Assembly: GCA_946223355.1 (NCBI GenBank)
Contig: CAMIPB010000022.1
Coordinates: forward strand, 1 to 38,387
Direction of reading: 5' to 3'
From: an uncultured Corynebacterium sp.
GTDB lineage: Bacteria; Actinomycetota; Actinomycetes; Mycobacteriales; Mycobacteriaceae
DNA length: 38,387 bases
The translations under genes and the position numbers were made by a program. The notes below the pieces were generated by a model that searched no databases, was not told the DNA's origin, and saw nothing but the letters and a program-made list of their open reading frames with translations. Below, piece by piece: positions 24,161-32,255 of the stretch (position 1 is the stretch's first letter; each line of letters begins with the position of its first letter).

Positions 24161-25153
24161 ATGTCGAAGCAGTCCCACTTGCACGAGACAGATAAAGACC
24201 GGGACAACGAAGTTCTGGTGACTGGACGCCATCAAGAAATTGGTGTTGATCCAGCTGCTGAGTACCGCCGTGCAACCTTGGCGGCAGGTGCCGTTTTGTG
24301 GCGAGGCGACGCATCCAATCCTGAGGTTGCGGTTATCCATCGACCACACTATGACGATTGGTCTCTTGCTAAAGGCAAAGTTGATCCGGGTGAGGCGCTA
24401 CCTACTACTGCAGCTCGTGAGATCTCAGAGGAAACTGGACTGGAAGTTCGCCTTGGCAAGCTTATTGGCAAAGTGACCTACCCTGTCATGGATCGCACAA
24501 AAGTGGTCTACTACTGGACTGGCAAAGTCGAGGGCGGTGAGTTCACCCCTAATGACGAGGTAGATGAAATTCGCTGGATGTCCATCGACGAGGCCTGCGA
24601 CCTTGTGTCCTACGACCTAGATGCGCAGGTTCTTCGCAAGGCAGAAAAGCGTCTGAAATTGGCTCCTGTTACACGCGTTTTGTATGTTCGACATGCGCGT
24701 GCACATGATCGGAAAAAGTGGGATGGAGATGATTTGCTCCGTCCACTAGATAAAAAGGGACGTAGGCAAGCGGAGATGCTTGTCCCCATGCTGCTGCCGT
24801 ATAAGCCCACCGCTGTGTATTCGGCCGAGCCGGATCGTTGTATGCAAACCGCTGCGCCACTGGCTGATGAGCTCAATCTGGACATCATGATGAACAAGAA
24901 GTTTGGTGACCTCGCGTTCCTGGAGAATCCGGACAAGGCATTTGAGAAGTTCATGGACGTTGTGAACAAAGGCGGAACCCCGGTTATCGTCGGTCAGGGC
25001 ACGGTAATTCCTGGCATCATTGAGATGCTCAACCCAGTGTTCTTTGACACTGATGAATTGAAATGCAAGAAGAGTTCTGTGTGGGTACTTTCTTTCAATG
25101 ATGGTGAGCTCACAGGAGCGGACTATCTAGCAAGCCCACTGCCTGTTCGCTAA
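24161..25153 (+). CDS. mutT1: MutT1-like NUDIX hydrolase with histidine-phosphatase domain
   Basis: A 330-residue two-domain protein. An N-terminal NUDIX domain (about 38-160) has its Nudix box at residues 72-94 with REISEE at 86-91. A C-terminal histidine-phosphatase domain (about 170-330) has the RHA motif at 177-179. In mycobacterial MutT1 this fusion hydrolyses 8-oxo-dGTP, 8-oxo-GTP and diadenosine polyphosphates. The second catalytic His expected in HG is Gln279 in VIVGQGTVIP, as I recall for MutT1, so this half uses an altered active site. AGGAG lies 4 bases before the ATG. It stands between gpsA and leuDC, as Rv2985 does. Confidence 0.9.
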   Translation: MSKQSHLHETDKDRDNEVLVTGRHQEIGVDPAAEYRRATLAAGAVLWRGDASNPEVAVIHRPHYDDWSLAKGKVDPGEALPTTAAREISEETGLEVRLGKLIGKVTYPVMDRTKVVYYWTGKVEGGEFTPNDEVDEIRWMSIDEACDLVSYDLDAQVLRKAEKRLKLAPVTRVLYVRHARAHDRKKWDGDDLLRPLDKKGRRQAEMLVPMLLPYKPTAVYSAEPDRCMQTAAPLADELNLDIMMNKKFGDLAFLENPDKAFEKFMDVVNKGGTPVIVGQGTVIPGIIEMLNPVFFDTDELKCKKSSVWVLSFNDGELTGADYLASPLPVR

Positions 25154-25160
25154 CGCTGGG

Positions 25161-25184
25161 ACTTAAACACTTAAACACTTAAAC
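25161..25184. repeat. Three tandem ACTTAAAC repeats
   Basis: The 8-base unit ACTTAAAC occurs three times in a row in the 44-bp gap between the convergent mutT1 and leuD genes. No terminator hairpin is visible in this gap. Confidence 0.9.
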
Positions 25185-25197
25185 AAGGCTCTCTGAA

Positions 25198-25779
25198 TTA
25201 GATATGCGGTTTGAATGCTGGCCGCTGATTTTCAAAATCAGTAATCGCAGCCTCTTGCCGCAAAGTGAGACCGATGTCGTCAAGTCCCTCCATTAGCCTC
25301 CAGCGTGTGTAATCATCAATATCGAATGCGAATTCAACACCTGCTACGAGTACTGTACGTGCGTTAAGGTCTAACACGACGTCCGTTTTCCCCGCCTCCA
25401 GCAACTCCCAAACTCTTCGAATGTCGGCTTCTTCCATCAGCCCGGCAAGAAGGCCATTCTTTCCGGCATTACCTCGGAAAATATCTGCAAAACGTGGAGA
25501 AAATACTGCGCGGAAACCATAATCTTTCAACGCCCACGAAGCGTGCTCGCGTGAGGAACCAGTTCCAAAATCTGCCCCGGCAAAAAGTACAGTGGCTGAC
25601 TTAAACTCTGGCTTGTTCAGTACAAAGTTAGGGTCTTCACGCCAGTTGGAAAAAAGACCGTCCTGAAAGCCAGTGCGCTTAACTGACTTGAGATAGCGCG
25701 CCGGAATGATCTGATCCGTATCCACGTTCGTCGCACGCAAAGGCGCACCGATTCCGTTCTGCGTTTCAAATTTCTGCAT
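25198..25779 (-). CDS. leuD: 3-isopropylmalate dehydratase small subunit
   Basis: A 193-residue swivelling-domain subunit of isopropylmalate isomerase, which converts 2- to 3-isopropylmalate in leucine synthesis. NVDTDQIIPARYLK near the N-terminus and FGTGSSREHA are the substrate-contacting motifs. It lies 4 bases after leuC, with AAGGAG inside the last leuC codons, so LeuC and LeuD are coupled. It is the last gene of the leuB-leuC-leuD run. Confidence 0.97.
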   Translation of the reverse strand: MQKFETQNGIGAPLRATNVDTDQIIPARYLKSVKRTGFQDGLFSNWREDPNFVLNKPEFKSATVLFAGADFGTGSSREHASWALKDYGFRAVFSPRFADIFRGNAGKNGLLAGLMEEADIRRVWELLEAGKTDVVLDLNARTVLVAGVEFAFDIDDYTRWRLMEGLDDIGLTLRQEAAITDFENQRPAFKPHI

Positions 25780-25783
25780 CGTT

Positions 25784-27217
25784 TTACTCCTTATCCGAAG
25801 TCGGTGTCAGGTCGCTTGGCGCAGCCAAATGACCTGTGACGGCCGTTGCGGCAGCAACAAGAGGTGAAACCAAGTGAGTCCGTCCTCCAGGACCTTGCCT
25901 GCCTTCAAAGTTTCGATTGGAGGTCGAGGCACTGCGTTGTCCAGGCTCTAGCTTGTCTGGGTTCATTCCCAAGCACATTGAACAGCCTGCACTGCGCCAG
26001 CTTGCCCCAAATTCAGTAAAGACTTTGTCCAGCCCTTCTTGTTCGGCTTGTATTTTTACCTGGGTAGAAGCAGGGACAACCAGCATTGATACGCCTGGAG
26101 CGATTGTACGATTGCGTACCACTTCTGCGGCAGCGCGTAGGTCTTCGATGCGCCCGTTCGTGCAGGACCCAAGAAAAACTGTATCCACTTCAATGTCGCG
26201 CAAAGCGGTGCCTGGCTGCAGATCCATATAGTGCAGAGCCTGCGCTATAGTCGCTTGTTCATCAGCTTCACTAAACTCTTGCGGGTCTGGCACGACGCCA
26301 TCCAAAGGAAGTCCTTGCGCAGGATTAGTTCCCCAGGTAACAAATGGGCGCAGAGCAGAACCATCGATATGTACGACGGTATCGAACGTCGCATCTGGAT
26401 CCGTTCTCAAACTGCGCCAATATGCCACAGCATCGTCCCACTCTTCGGGGGCTGGTGCATATTCGCGCCCTTTGATGTAGTTGATTGTGACATCGTCTGG
26501 TGCAATCATTCCTGCGCGAGCACCTGCCTCGATGGACATATTGCACACCGTCATCCGTGCTTCCATGCTCATTTGTTCAATTGCTTCACCGCGGTACTCG
26601 ATTATGTGACCTTGACCGCCACCAGTACCAATCTGAGCAATGACTGCCAAGATGAGATCTTTGGCAGTGACGTCCGGCCCTAATTGTCCGGATACCTCGA
26701 CAGCCATTGTCTTAAACGGAGCCAGACGTAATGTTTGGGTCGCCATCACATGTTCGACTTCGGAGGTACCAATGCCCATGGCAATTGCGCCGAAAGCACC
26801 GTGGGTAGAGGTATGGGAATCACCACACACAATGGTCATACCTGGCTGAGTGATTCCTAACTGTGGCCCCACTTGGTGGACAATTCCCTGCTGTTTTTCA
26901 CCCATTTCGTGGAGGCGGACGCCGAATTCAGCACAGTTTTTACGCAAGGTATCTACCTGTAGACGCGATACCGGATCCACGATCTCACTGAGTCCACCCT
27001 TTACAATTCCTTCAGTGGGAACGTTGTGGTCTTCTGTCGCGAGGTGCAATTCCGGGTGACGTAGTTTTCGCCCGGCCATGCGCAAACCTTCAAAGGCCTG
27101 GGGGCTCGTGACTTCATGCAGCAGTTGGAAGTCAACGAATAGCAAGTCCGGCTCGCCGTGCGCGCCTCGAGCAATCACGTGATCGTCCCAAACCTTTTGT
27201 GCAAGAGTCTTGCCCAT
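25784..27217 (-). CDS. leuC: 3-isopropylmalate dehydratase large subunit
   Basis: A 477-residue aconitase-family subunit holding the 4Fe-4S cluster. FLGSCTNGRIEDLR gives the first cluster Cys and CSMCLGMNPD the other two. HEVTSPQAFEGLR, DHNVPT, GDSHTSTHGAFG and RSASTSNRNFEGRQG are family motifs. The ATG at 27215-27217 overlaps the leuB stop (TGATG) with AAGGA 8 bases upstream; a GTG one codon earlier is possible. LeuC translation is probably coupled to leuB. Confidence 0.96.
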   Translation of the reverse strand: MGKTLAQKVWDDHVIARGAHGEPDLLFVDFQLLHEVTSPQAFEGLRMAGRKLRHPELHLATEDHNVPTEGIVKGGLSEIVDPVSRLQVDTLRKNCAEFGVRLHEMGEKQQGIVHQVGPQLGITQPGMTIVCGDSHTSTHGAFGAIAMGIGTSEVEHVMATQTLRLAPFKTMAVEVSGQLGPDVTAKDLILAVIAQIGTGGGQGHIIEYRGEAIEQMSMEARMTVCNMSIEAGARAGMIAPDDVTINYIKGREYAPAPEEWDDAVAYWRSLRTDPDATFDTVVHIDGSALRPFVTWGTNPAQGLPLDGVVPDPQEFSEADEQATIAQALHYMDLQPGTALRDIEVDTVFLGSCTNGRIEDLRAAAEVVRNRTIAPGVSMLVVPASTQVKIQAEQEGLDKVFTEFGASWRSAGCSMCLGMNPDKLEPGQRSASTSNRNFEGRQGPGGRTHLVSPLVAAATAVTGHLAAPSDLTPTSDKE

Positions 27218-28266
27218 CACTTGTGTCCTTTCTTTTGTGTGATAATCGCCCGAACGGCTTCTGCAACCCTGTCGCCGACCTCGCTAGTGACTACACTTCC
27301 GTTAGCGTGGGCTTCTATGTCAGCTGCTACTGCTTTCTCAATAGCTGCGGCACTGAGCTCATCTCCAAGATGTCGCAGCATTAGGGCAACGGAAGAGATG
27401 GCAGCTCTAGGGTCGGCTACTCCTTGTCCTGCAATATTCGGCGCTGAGCCATGTACTGGTTCAAACATCGATGGATTCTTGCCCTTTGAATCGATATTCC
27501 CGGAAGCTGCTAAGCCAATTCCACCGGTAACTGCTCCTGCAAGATCCGTAATGATGTCTCCAAATAGATTGTCTGTAACAATCACGTCATACTGGCTAGG
27601 TTTTTGCACCATGTAAATAGTGGCAGCATCAATGTGTTGATACTCAACTTCTACTGCGGGATAGTCTCCAGCGATGTCATCAACTACCCTCTGCCATAAA
27701 TCTCCAGCGTGTACCAGCACATTCTTTTTGTGAACCAGAGTCACTTTGTTCTTTCGTGTGGTTGCCAGTTCAAAGGCGTAACGCACAACCCGTTCGATGC
27801 CAAACCGCGTGTTTTGGCTTACTTCGGAAGCAACTTCTTGGTTTGTCCCCTTCCGCAGTGCCCCGCCGTTACCGCAGTACAGGCCCTCCGTTCCTTCGCG
27901 GACAACTACGAAATCAATATTTCCTGGCTTCCTTAAGGGCGAATGCTCCGCAGCACGCAACGTGGATGGGCGCAAATTAACGTGATGATCAAGTTCGAAA
28001 CGCAGCTTGAGCAGAAGGCCTCTCTCCAGCAGTCCCGCTGGAACTTCACCCGGTGCCCCTATCGCTCCCAACAGGATCGCGTCAAAATCCTTGAGTGTTG
28101 TGAGAGTGTCCTCGTTAAGAATCTCACCTGTTGCCAGGTATCTACGCGCGCCCAGATCAAAATCTACCGTTTCCACATCATCACGTAGGACAGCCAAAAC
28201 TTTGAGTGCCTCAGCGGTTACCTCTGGCCCAATTCCATCTCCGCCAATTACCGCAAGTCTCAACAT
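27217..28266 (-). CDS. leuB: 3-isopropylmalate dehydrogenase
   Basis: A 349-residue NAD-dependent beta-decarboxylating dehydrogenase, the third leucine-specific step. It begins LRLAVIGGDGIGPEV, with VVREGTEGLYCGNGG, VTDNLFGDIITDLAGAVTGGIGLAASGNI and FEPVHGSAPNIAGQG. The start is the ATG at 28264-28266, placed by homology and by AGGAG 8 bases upstream; the longer frame would run back to ilvC. It is 104 bases downstream of ilvC, separated by a possible promoter and inverted repeat. It is fused in a run with leuC and leuD here, whereas the corynebacterial and mycobacterial arrangements I know keep leuB apart from leuCD. Confidence 0.96.
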   Translation of the reverse strand: MLRLAVIGGDGIGPEVTAEALKVLAVLRDDVETVDFDLGARRYLATGEILNEDTLTTLKDFDAILLGAIGAPGEVPAGLLERGLLLKLRFELDHHVNLRPSTLRAAEHSPLRKPGNIDFVVVREGTEGLYCGNGGALRKGTNQEVASEVSQNTRFGIERVVRYAFELATTRKNKVTLVHKKNVLVHAGDLWQRVVDDIAGDYPAVEVEYQHIDAATIYMVQKPSQYDVIVTDNLFGDIITDLAGAVTGGIGLAASGNIDSKGKNPSMFEPVHGSAPNIAGQGVADPRAAISSVALMLRHLGDELSAAAIEKAVAADIEAHANGSVVTSEVGDRVAEAVRAIITQKKGHK

Positions 28267-28303
28267 ATGACACTCTCCTCTCACTGTATGAGCTTTGGAG
28301 AGA

Positions 28304-28346
28304 AGTGTACCACCAAACCTGTTCAAAAAAGCAAGCTTGGTGGTAC
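28304..28346 (-). promoter_or_regulatory. Possible leuB promoter overlapped by a 10-bp inverted repeat
   Basis: GTACCACCAA (28307-28316) recurs inverted as TTGGTGGTAC (28337-28346) with a 20-base centre. On the minus strand the repeat overlaps TACACT (-10, 28304-28309) and is interrupted by TTGCTT (-35-like, 28329-28334, 19-base spacer). No T-tract follows the repeat, so an operator for a leucine-responsive repressor such as LtbR is more likely than a terminator of ilvC. An mRNA hairpin is also possible. Confidence 0.45.
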
Positions 28347-28370
28347 TAGTTTTGGCCAATAGTGAAGCGG

Positions 28371-29363
28371 CTAGCTAATCCAACTCATCATTGAGCGCAA
28401 CGATGCACCCGTCTTCTCAATTGGGTGTTCTGCAGTTTGCTCACGCAGGTCTTCCAATTGCTTGTTTCCGCCTTGGACGTTTGCGATAAGAGCCTTGGTG
28501 AAGGTGCCGTCTTGGATGTCTTTCAAGACCTCACGCATACGCTGCTTGGTGTCTGCATCAATGATGCGAGGCCCTGAGACATAGCCGCCGAACTCGGCAG
28601 TGTCCGAAATGGAGTAGTTCATCTTGGCCAGGCCGCCCTCAAAGATGAGATCCACGATGAGCTTCATTTCGTGCAGACACTCGAAGTAGGCCATCTCCGG
28701 CTCGTACCCCGCCTCGACCAACACATCAAAACCTGTCTTGATGAGCTCTTCTAAGCCGCCGCACAAAACAACTTGCTCGCCAAAAAGGTCAGTAACAGTC
28801 TCTGCCTCGAACGTCGTTGGGATGACGCCAGCCCGAGCTCCGCCGATTGCCGTGGCATAGGACAACAGTAAATCTTGAGCGTTGCCTTCAGGGTCCTTAT
28901 CCACAGCAATCAAGCAAGGAACGCCCTTACCGTCAACGAACTGTCGGCGCACCAAGTGGCCAGGCCCCTTAGGCGCAACCATGCCTACAATGACGTTGTC
29001 TGCTGGCTCAATGAGCTTGAAGTGTACATTCAAGCCATGCCCGAACAGCAGCGCATTACCTGGCTGCAAATGTGGCGCAATCTGGTTGTCATAGATTTCC
29101 TTTTGGGCAGTATCCGGCGCAAGAACCATGATGACGTCAGCCCACTTAGCTACCTCAGCAACGGACGCGACGTCAAAACCCGCGTCCTGCGCCTCAGTAG
29201 CGGAACCTGAACCATCACGAAGTCCGATACGAACCTGGACCCCGGAGTCACGCAGATTCTGCGCGTGAGCGTGCCCCTGCGAGCCGTAGCCCACGACTGC
29301 CACCTTGCATGCCTGAATGATGCTCAGATCTGCGCTGTCCTCGTAGAAGGTTTCTACTGCCAT
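28371..29363 (-). CDS. ilvC: Ketol-acid reductoisomerase (NADP+)
   Basis: A 330-residue class I enzyme rearranging and reducing acetolactate or acetohydroxybutyrate to the dihydroxy acid. The NADPH-binding motif is GYGSQGHAHA (25-34), followed by RIGLRDGS, which fits NADPH. APKGPGHLVRRQFVDGKGVP and the metal-binding region DLFGEQVVLCGGLEELIKTGFD are present. AAAGGA lies 8 bases before the ATG. An 86-bp gap separates it from ilvN. Same operon as ilvB and ilvN. Confidence 0.97.
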   Translation of the reverse strand: MAVETFYEDSADLSIIQACKVAVVGYGSQGHAHAQNLRDSGVQVRIGLRDGSGSATEAQDAGFDVASVAEVAKWADVIMVLAPDTAQKEIYDNQIAPHLQPGNALLFGHGLNVHFKLIEPADNVIVGMVAPKGPGHLVRRQFVDGKGVPCLIAVDKDPEGNAQDLLLSYATAIGGARAGVIPTTFEAETVTDLFGEQVVLCGGLEELIKTGFDVLVEAGYEPEMAYFECLHEMKLIVDLIFEGGLAKMNYSISDTAEFGGYVSGPRIIDADTKQRMREVLKDIQDGTFTKALIANVQGGNKQLEDLREQTAEHPIEKTGASLRSMMSWIS

Positions 29364-29449
29364 GTCTTATGTCCTTTCAAAAGATGAATTAAAAAGTCGA
29401 AATATGTCAAAAAGATTGCTGACCAAAAGCCTTGGCTCCAGCATAGGAG

Positions 29450-30010
29450 TTAAGCCGAATACTTCGGCGCCATGACTTTTGCTCCTCTGCTCAAAGCCAC
29501 GTGGCCCGAGCGAGCCAGCTCTAGGATGCCGAAGGGTTCAACGACGTCCAACAGTGCTTGGAGCTTTCCTGGTGAACCTGTCGCCTCAATGACGATTGAG
29601 TCTGGAGCTACATCCACTACGCGGCCACGGAAAATATTGACGGCATCAACAATTTGCGGCCGGTTCGCTGCATTTGCAGACACCTTAACCAACATGAGCG
29701 CACGCGCCACCATGCTTTCTTCCTCCAGCTCCGCGACCTTGAGCACAGGCACCAATTTGTGGAGCTGTTTCATTATTTGTTCGATAGTGCGCTCATCAGC
29801 TTCAACGACCAGCGTAAAGCGTTGAATGCCGGGTCGCCCAGTTTCAGCACTGACAAAGGACGACAAGTTATACCCACGACGGGTGAACATACCCGTAACC
29901 CTAGACGTGATTCCTTCCACGTCTTCCACAAGTACCGCGATGGTGTGTTTTGAGACTTCCGGCTCTGCATTCACATATCGCCCTGGATGGTACGCCTGCT
30001 TACTAGACAT
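29450..30010 (-). CDS. ilvN: Acetolactate synthase regulatory subunit
   Basis: A 186-residue regulatory subunit. An ACT domain (about 20-100) starts HTIAVLVEDVEGITSRVTGMF and includes RGYNLSSF, the valine feedback site of this family. A C-terminal ACT-like domain has DSIVIEATGSPGKLQALLDVVEPFGILELARSG in two adjoining segments. The length (about 170-190) is the actinobacterial long form. It overlaps ilvB by 8 bases, indicating coupled translation of the two subunits. Confidence 0.97.
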   Translation of the reverse strand: MSSKQAYHPGRYVNAEPEVSKHTIAVLVEDVEGITSRVTGMFTRRGYNLSSFVSAETGRPGIQRFTLVVEADERTIEQIMKQLHKLVPVLKVAELEEESMVARALMLVKVSANAANRPQIVDAVNIFRGRVVDVAPDSIVIEATGSPGKLQALLDVVEPFGILELARSGHVALSRGAKVMAPKYSA

Positions 30011-31877
30011 ATGGGTTCACCGCCTCATGGATATCTTGCGGGTTTTCACCAGCAGATTGGTTTTCATCAAAGAGTGGGCGCATGCCTTTGGCGTACTCGA
30101 TATCAAAATTGGACGCTCCGCCACCAATCATCGGCCACACTTGAGCATCTTCACCGACTATAAAGTCAATAACGACTGGCCGGTCATTTATTTCTCGGGC
30201 GCGGGCGATGGCTGGTTCAATCTCACTTTCCTGGGTAACTCGAATGCCTACCCCACCCATAGCTTGGGCAAGACCGACGATATCCGGCAAGAAAGCATCC
30301 GCCTCACGTAACCTCGTGTTGGAATAATTGCTCTCAAAGAACAGATTCTGCCATTGGCGCACCATTCCCAAATTGCCGTTGTTGATCACAGCGATTTTGA
30401 TAGGAAATCCCTCCATCGCAGCGGTAGTAATTTCCTGATTTGTCATCTGGAAACAACCATCGCCGTCAATTGCCCACACTTCTCTATCCGGCTGCCCAGC
30501 CTTCGCACCCAGTGCTGCAGGAACTGCATAACCCATCGTTCCAGCTCCTCCTGACGTCAGCCAGGTGCGGGGATTACGATGCTCAATAAACTGAGCAGCC
30601 CACATCTGGTGTTGCCCAACCCCTGTACAAACGATGGCGTCCTTTGCACTCAATCTCGAAAGCTCCTCCATCACCTTTTGGGGATTAAGAGTTCCATCCG
30701 TAGAAGGCTCGTATCCGCGGGGGAAACGCTCAACTAAGCCATTGAGATACACATGCCAAGAATCAATATCCAAAGCCATAGTCCGAGAGTGCCCCGTATG
30801 CTGCTCGGAAGACTTTTGCTCTGCACTGTCTGCACTGCCGGCACGGTCTGTACAGCCTCCACGATAGGCAGCGCTGAAAGCCTGCAATGTTTCCCTAGCA
30901 TCACCCACGATTGGAATGTCAGCGTGCCTTATCTTTCCGATTTCCGCTGGGTCAATGTCAGCGTGAATGACCTGTGCATGCGGGGCAAACGTTTCGACGT
31001 CGCCAGTTACTCGGTCATCAAAGCGTGTGCCGATTGCAATGAGCAGGTCAGCGCGTTGCAATGCAGCTACAGCGGGAACTGTGCCGTGCATCCCGGGCAT
31101 GCCGAGATGCAGCGGATGAGAATCAGGCACGACGCCTAGTGCCATGAGCGTGGTTACCATGGGAATCCCAGTCAGCTCAGCGAATTCCAGCAACTCGGCT
31201 CCAGCATCAGCACGTGCCACGCCACCTCCGCAATAAAGAACTGGGCGCTGGGACTCGCGGATCATTTTTATTGCGGCATTTACCTGCCTGCTATGCGGCG
31301 TGGTTTTTGGTTTATACCCTGGCAGGTTCACCTCCGTGGACCATTCGTAATCCAAAACAGTGTTTTGAACATCCTTTGGAATATCGACCAACACCGCGCC
31401 TGGCCTGCCTGTCGACGCCAGGTGGAAAGCTTCCGCCATCACCCGAGGGATGTCTTGTGCTCTAGCCACAATGAAGTTGTGCTTGGTAATGGGCATGGTG
31501 ATGCCCCGTATGTCTGCTTCTTGGAAAGCATCGGTTCCCAGAAGGTTTCGCCCAACCTGCCCTGTAATGGCCACGAGTGGAACGGAGTCAAGATGCGCAT
31601 CAGCAATCGCCGTTACCAGGTTGGTCGCGCCCGGCCCGGACGTTGCGATACATACGCCAACTTGTCCTGTGGCCACTGCATAACCCTCAGCCGCGTGCCC
31701 AGCCCCCTGTTCATGCCGGCATAGAACGTGGCGAACTTTCGTGGACTCAAACAAGGCATCATAAAGTGGCAAAACTGCACCGCCGGGAATACCGAATACT
31801 AGATCGACACCCAGATCCTCTAATGAGCGGACAATCGCCCGGGCGCCTGTGAGTCGCTGCGTTTGCTCATTCACCAT
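30003..31877 (-). CDS. ilvB: Acetolactate synthase catalytic subunit
   Basis: A 624-residue thiamine-diphosphate enzyme condensing pyruvate with pyruvate or 2-ketobutyrate. Catalytic Glu56 lies in VLCRHEQGAGHAAEGYA, GIPGGAVLPLYDAL is at the N-terminus, and the ThDP motif starts GDGCFQMTNQE and ends NNGNLGMV in the C-terminal domain. A Ser/Gly/Thr-rich linker around residues 345-370 precedes the last domain. The start is ATG 31875-31877 or the next codon, GTG, which is better spaced from AGGAGG. It is preceded by a leader peptide and intrinsic terminator, so expression should be attenuated. Confidence 0.97.
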   Translation of the reverse strand: MVNEQTQRLTGARAIVRSLEDLGVDLVFGIPGGAVLPLYDALFESTKVRHVLCRHEQGAGHAAEGYAVATGQVGVCIATSGPGATNLVTAIADAHLDSVPLVAITGQVGRNLLGTDAFQEADIRGITMPITKHNFIVARAQDIPRVMAEAFHLASTGRPGAVLVDIPKDVQNTVLDYEWSTEVNLPGYKPKTTPHSRQVNAAIKMIRESQRPVLYCGGGVARADAGAELLEFAELTGIPMVTTLMALGVVPDSHPLHLGMPGMHGTVPAVAALQRADLLIAIGTRFDDRVTGDVETFAPHAQVIHADIDPAEIGKIRHADIPIVGDARETLQAFSAAYRGGCTDRAGSADSAEQKSSEQHTGHSRTMALDIDSWHVYLNGLVERFPRGYEPSTDGTLNPQKVMEELSRLSAKDAIVCTGVGQHQMWAAQFIEHRNPRTWLTSGGAGTMGYAVPAALGAKAGQPDREVWAIDGDGCFQMTNQEITTAAMEGFPIKIAVINNGNLGMVRQWQNLFFESNYSNTRLREADAFLPDIVGLAQAMGGVGIRVTQESEIEPAIARAREINDRPVVIDFIVGEDAQVWPMIGGGASNFDIEYAKGMRPLFDENQSAGENPQDIHEAVNPYV

Positions 31878-31963
31878 TCCTCCTCACCTCTTGCCCTCTC
31901 ACTTGCTTGTTAGTGTGAAAATTTTCTAAAGCCTTGTTGTTCAGCTGTATGACTACCCTGCCT

Positions 31964-32011
31964 AAAACAAAACCCCCGTCTGAAGCGACTTAAGTGTGCT
32001 TCATCGGGGGC
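31964..32011 (-). terminator. ilvB attenuator terminator
   Basis: On the minus strand, about 90 bases before ilvB, CCCCCG...TGAAGC pairs with GCTTCA...CGGGGG in a strong stem followed by TTTTGTTTT. It lies after a leader ORF rich in Ile, Leu and Val codons and before the structural gene, the usual layout of a transcriptional attenuator. The GGCGTT within the leader ORF can pair with AACGCC at the 5' side of the terminator, a possible antiterminator. Confidence 0.85.
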
Positions 32012-32028
32012 GTTTTTGGCAACGACAA

Positions 32029-32100
32029 CTAGTCCAGTCGATGCGGCCAACGCCGCCCGCTAATCACTACCACTAGTCGTCCGATAATCATGGTTGCCAT
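32029..32100 (-). CDS. ilvL: ilv operon leader peptide
   Basis: A 23-residue leader ORF (ATG at 32098-32100, TAG at 32029-32031), too short for standard gene calls. Its core is MIIGRLVVVI: within 12 codons there are three Ile, one Leu and three Val. Slow translation at these codons when branched-chain tRNAs are uncharged would favour an antiterminator over the terminator at 31964-32011. It resembles the C. glutamicum ilvB leader as I recall it (RLVVV followed by basic residues). There is no Shine-Dalgarno sequence; the predicted transcript starts only a few bases upstream. The second ATG (32089-32091) is an alternative start. Confidence 0.82.
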   Translation of the reverse strand: MATMIIGRLVVVISGRRWPHRLD

Positions 32101-32112
32101 CTTATACATAGA

Positions 32113-32140
32113 ATTATGCACTTCGCTAGGAAATCTGCAA
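32113..32140 (-). promoter_or_regulatory. ilvBNC promoter
   Basis: Minus-strand TTGCAG (32135-32140) and CATAAT (32113-32118), 16 bases apart, place the transcription start near 32105, a few bases before the leader ATG. The remaining DNA to ilvD (32141-32255) is AT-rich and should hold the divergent ilvD promoter; TAGACT near 32214 is a weak -10 candidate. Confidence 0.55.
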
Positions 32141-32255
32141 ATTTTTTGAGACAAATTTAGGCCCAAAATTTCACAACACGGAATTTTCGCTAGCTACAGC
32201 GCCAATTTTCCGTTAGACTTTTCCAAAACTTCTTTCAATTTAAGGGGCGTCACTA

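Noticed and set aside
25161..25184. CRISPR-like repeat array
   Set aside because: Eight-base units directly abutting without spacers, and no cas genes.
28307..28346. Rho-independent terminator after ilvC
   Set aside because: The inverted repeat is good, but its T-run is in the loop and not after the stem; an operator or leader structure fits better.
28267..28359. The 31-codon N-terminal extension of leuB
   Set aside because: LeuB family proteins begin at the chosen ATG, which has a good ribosome binding site; the extension covers the promoter and inverted repeat.
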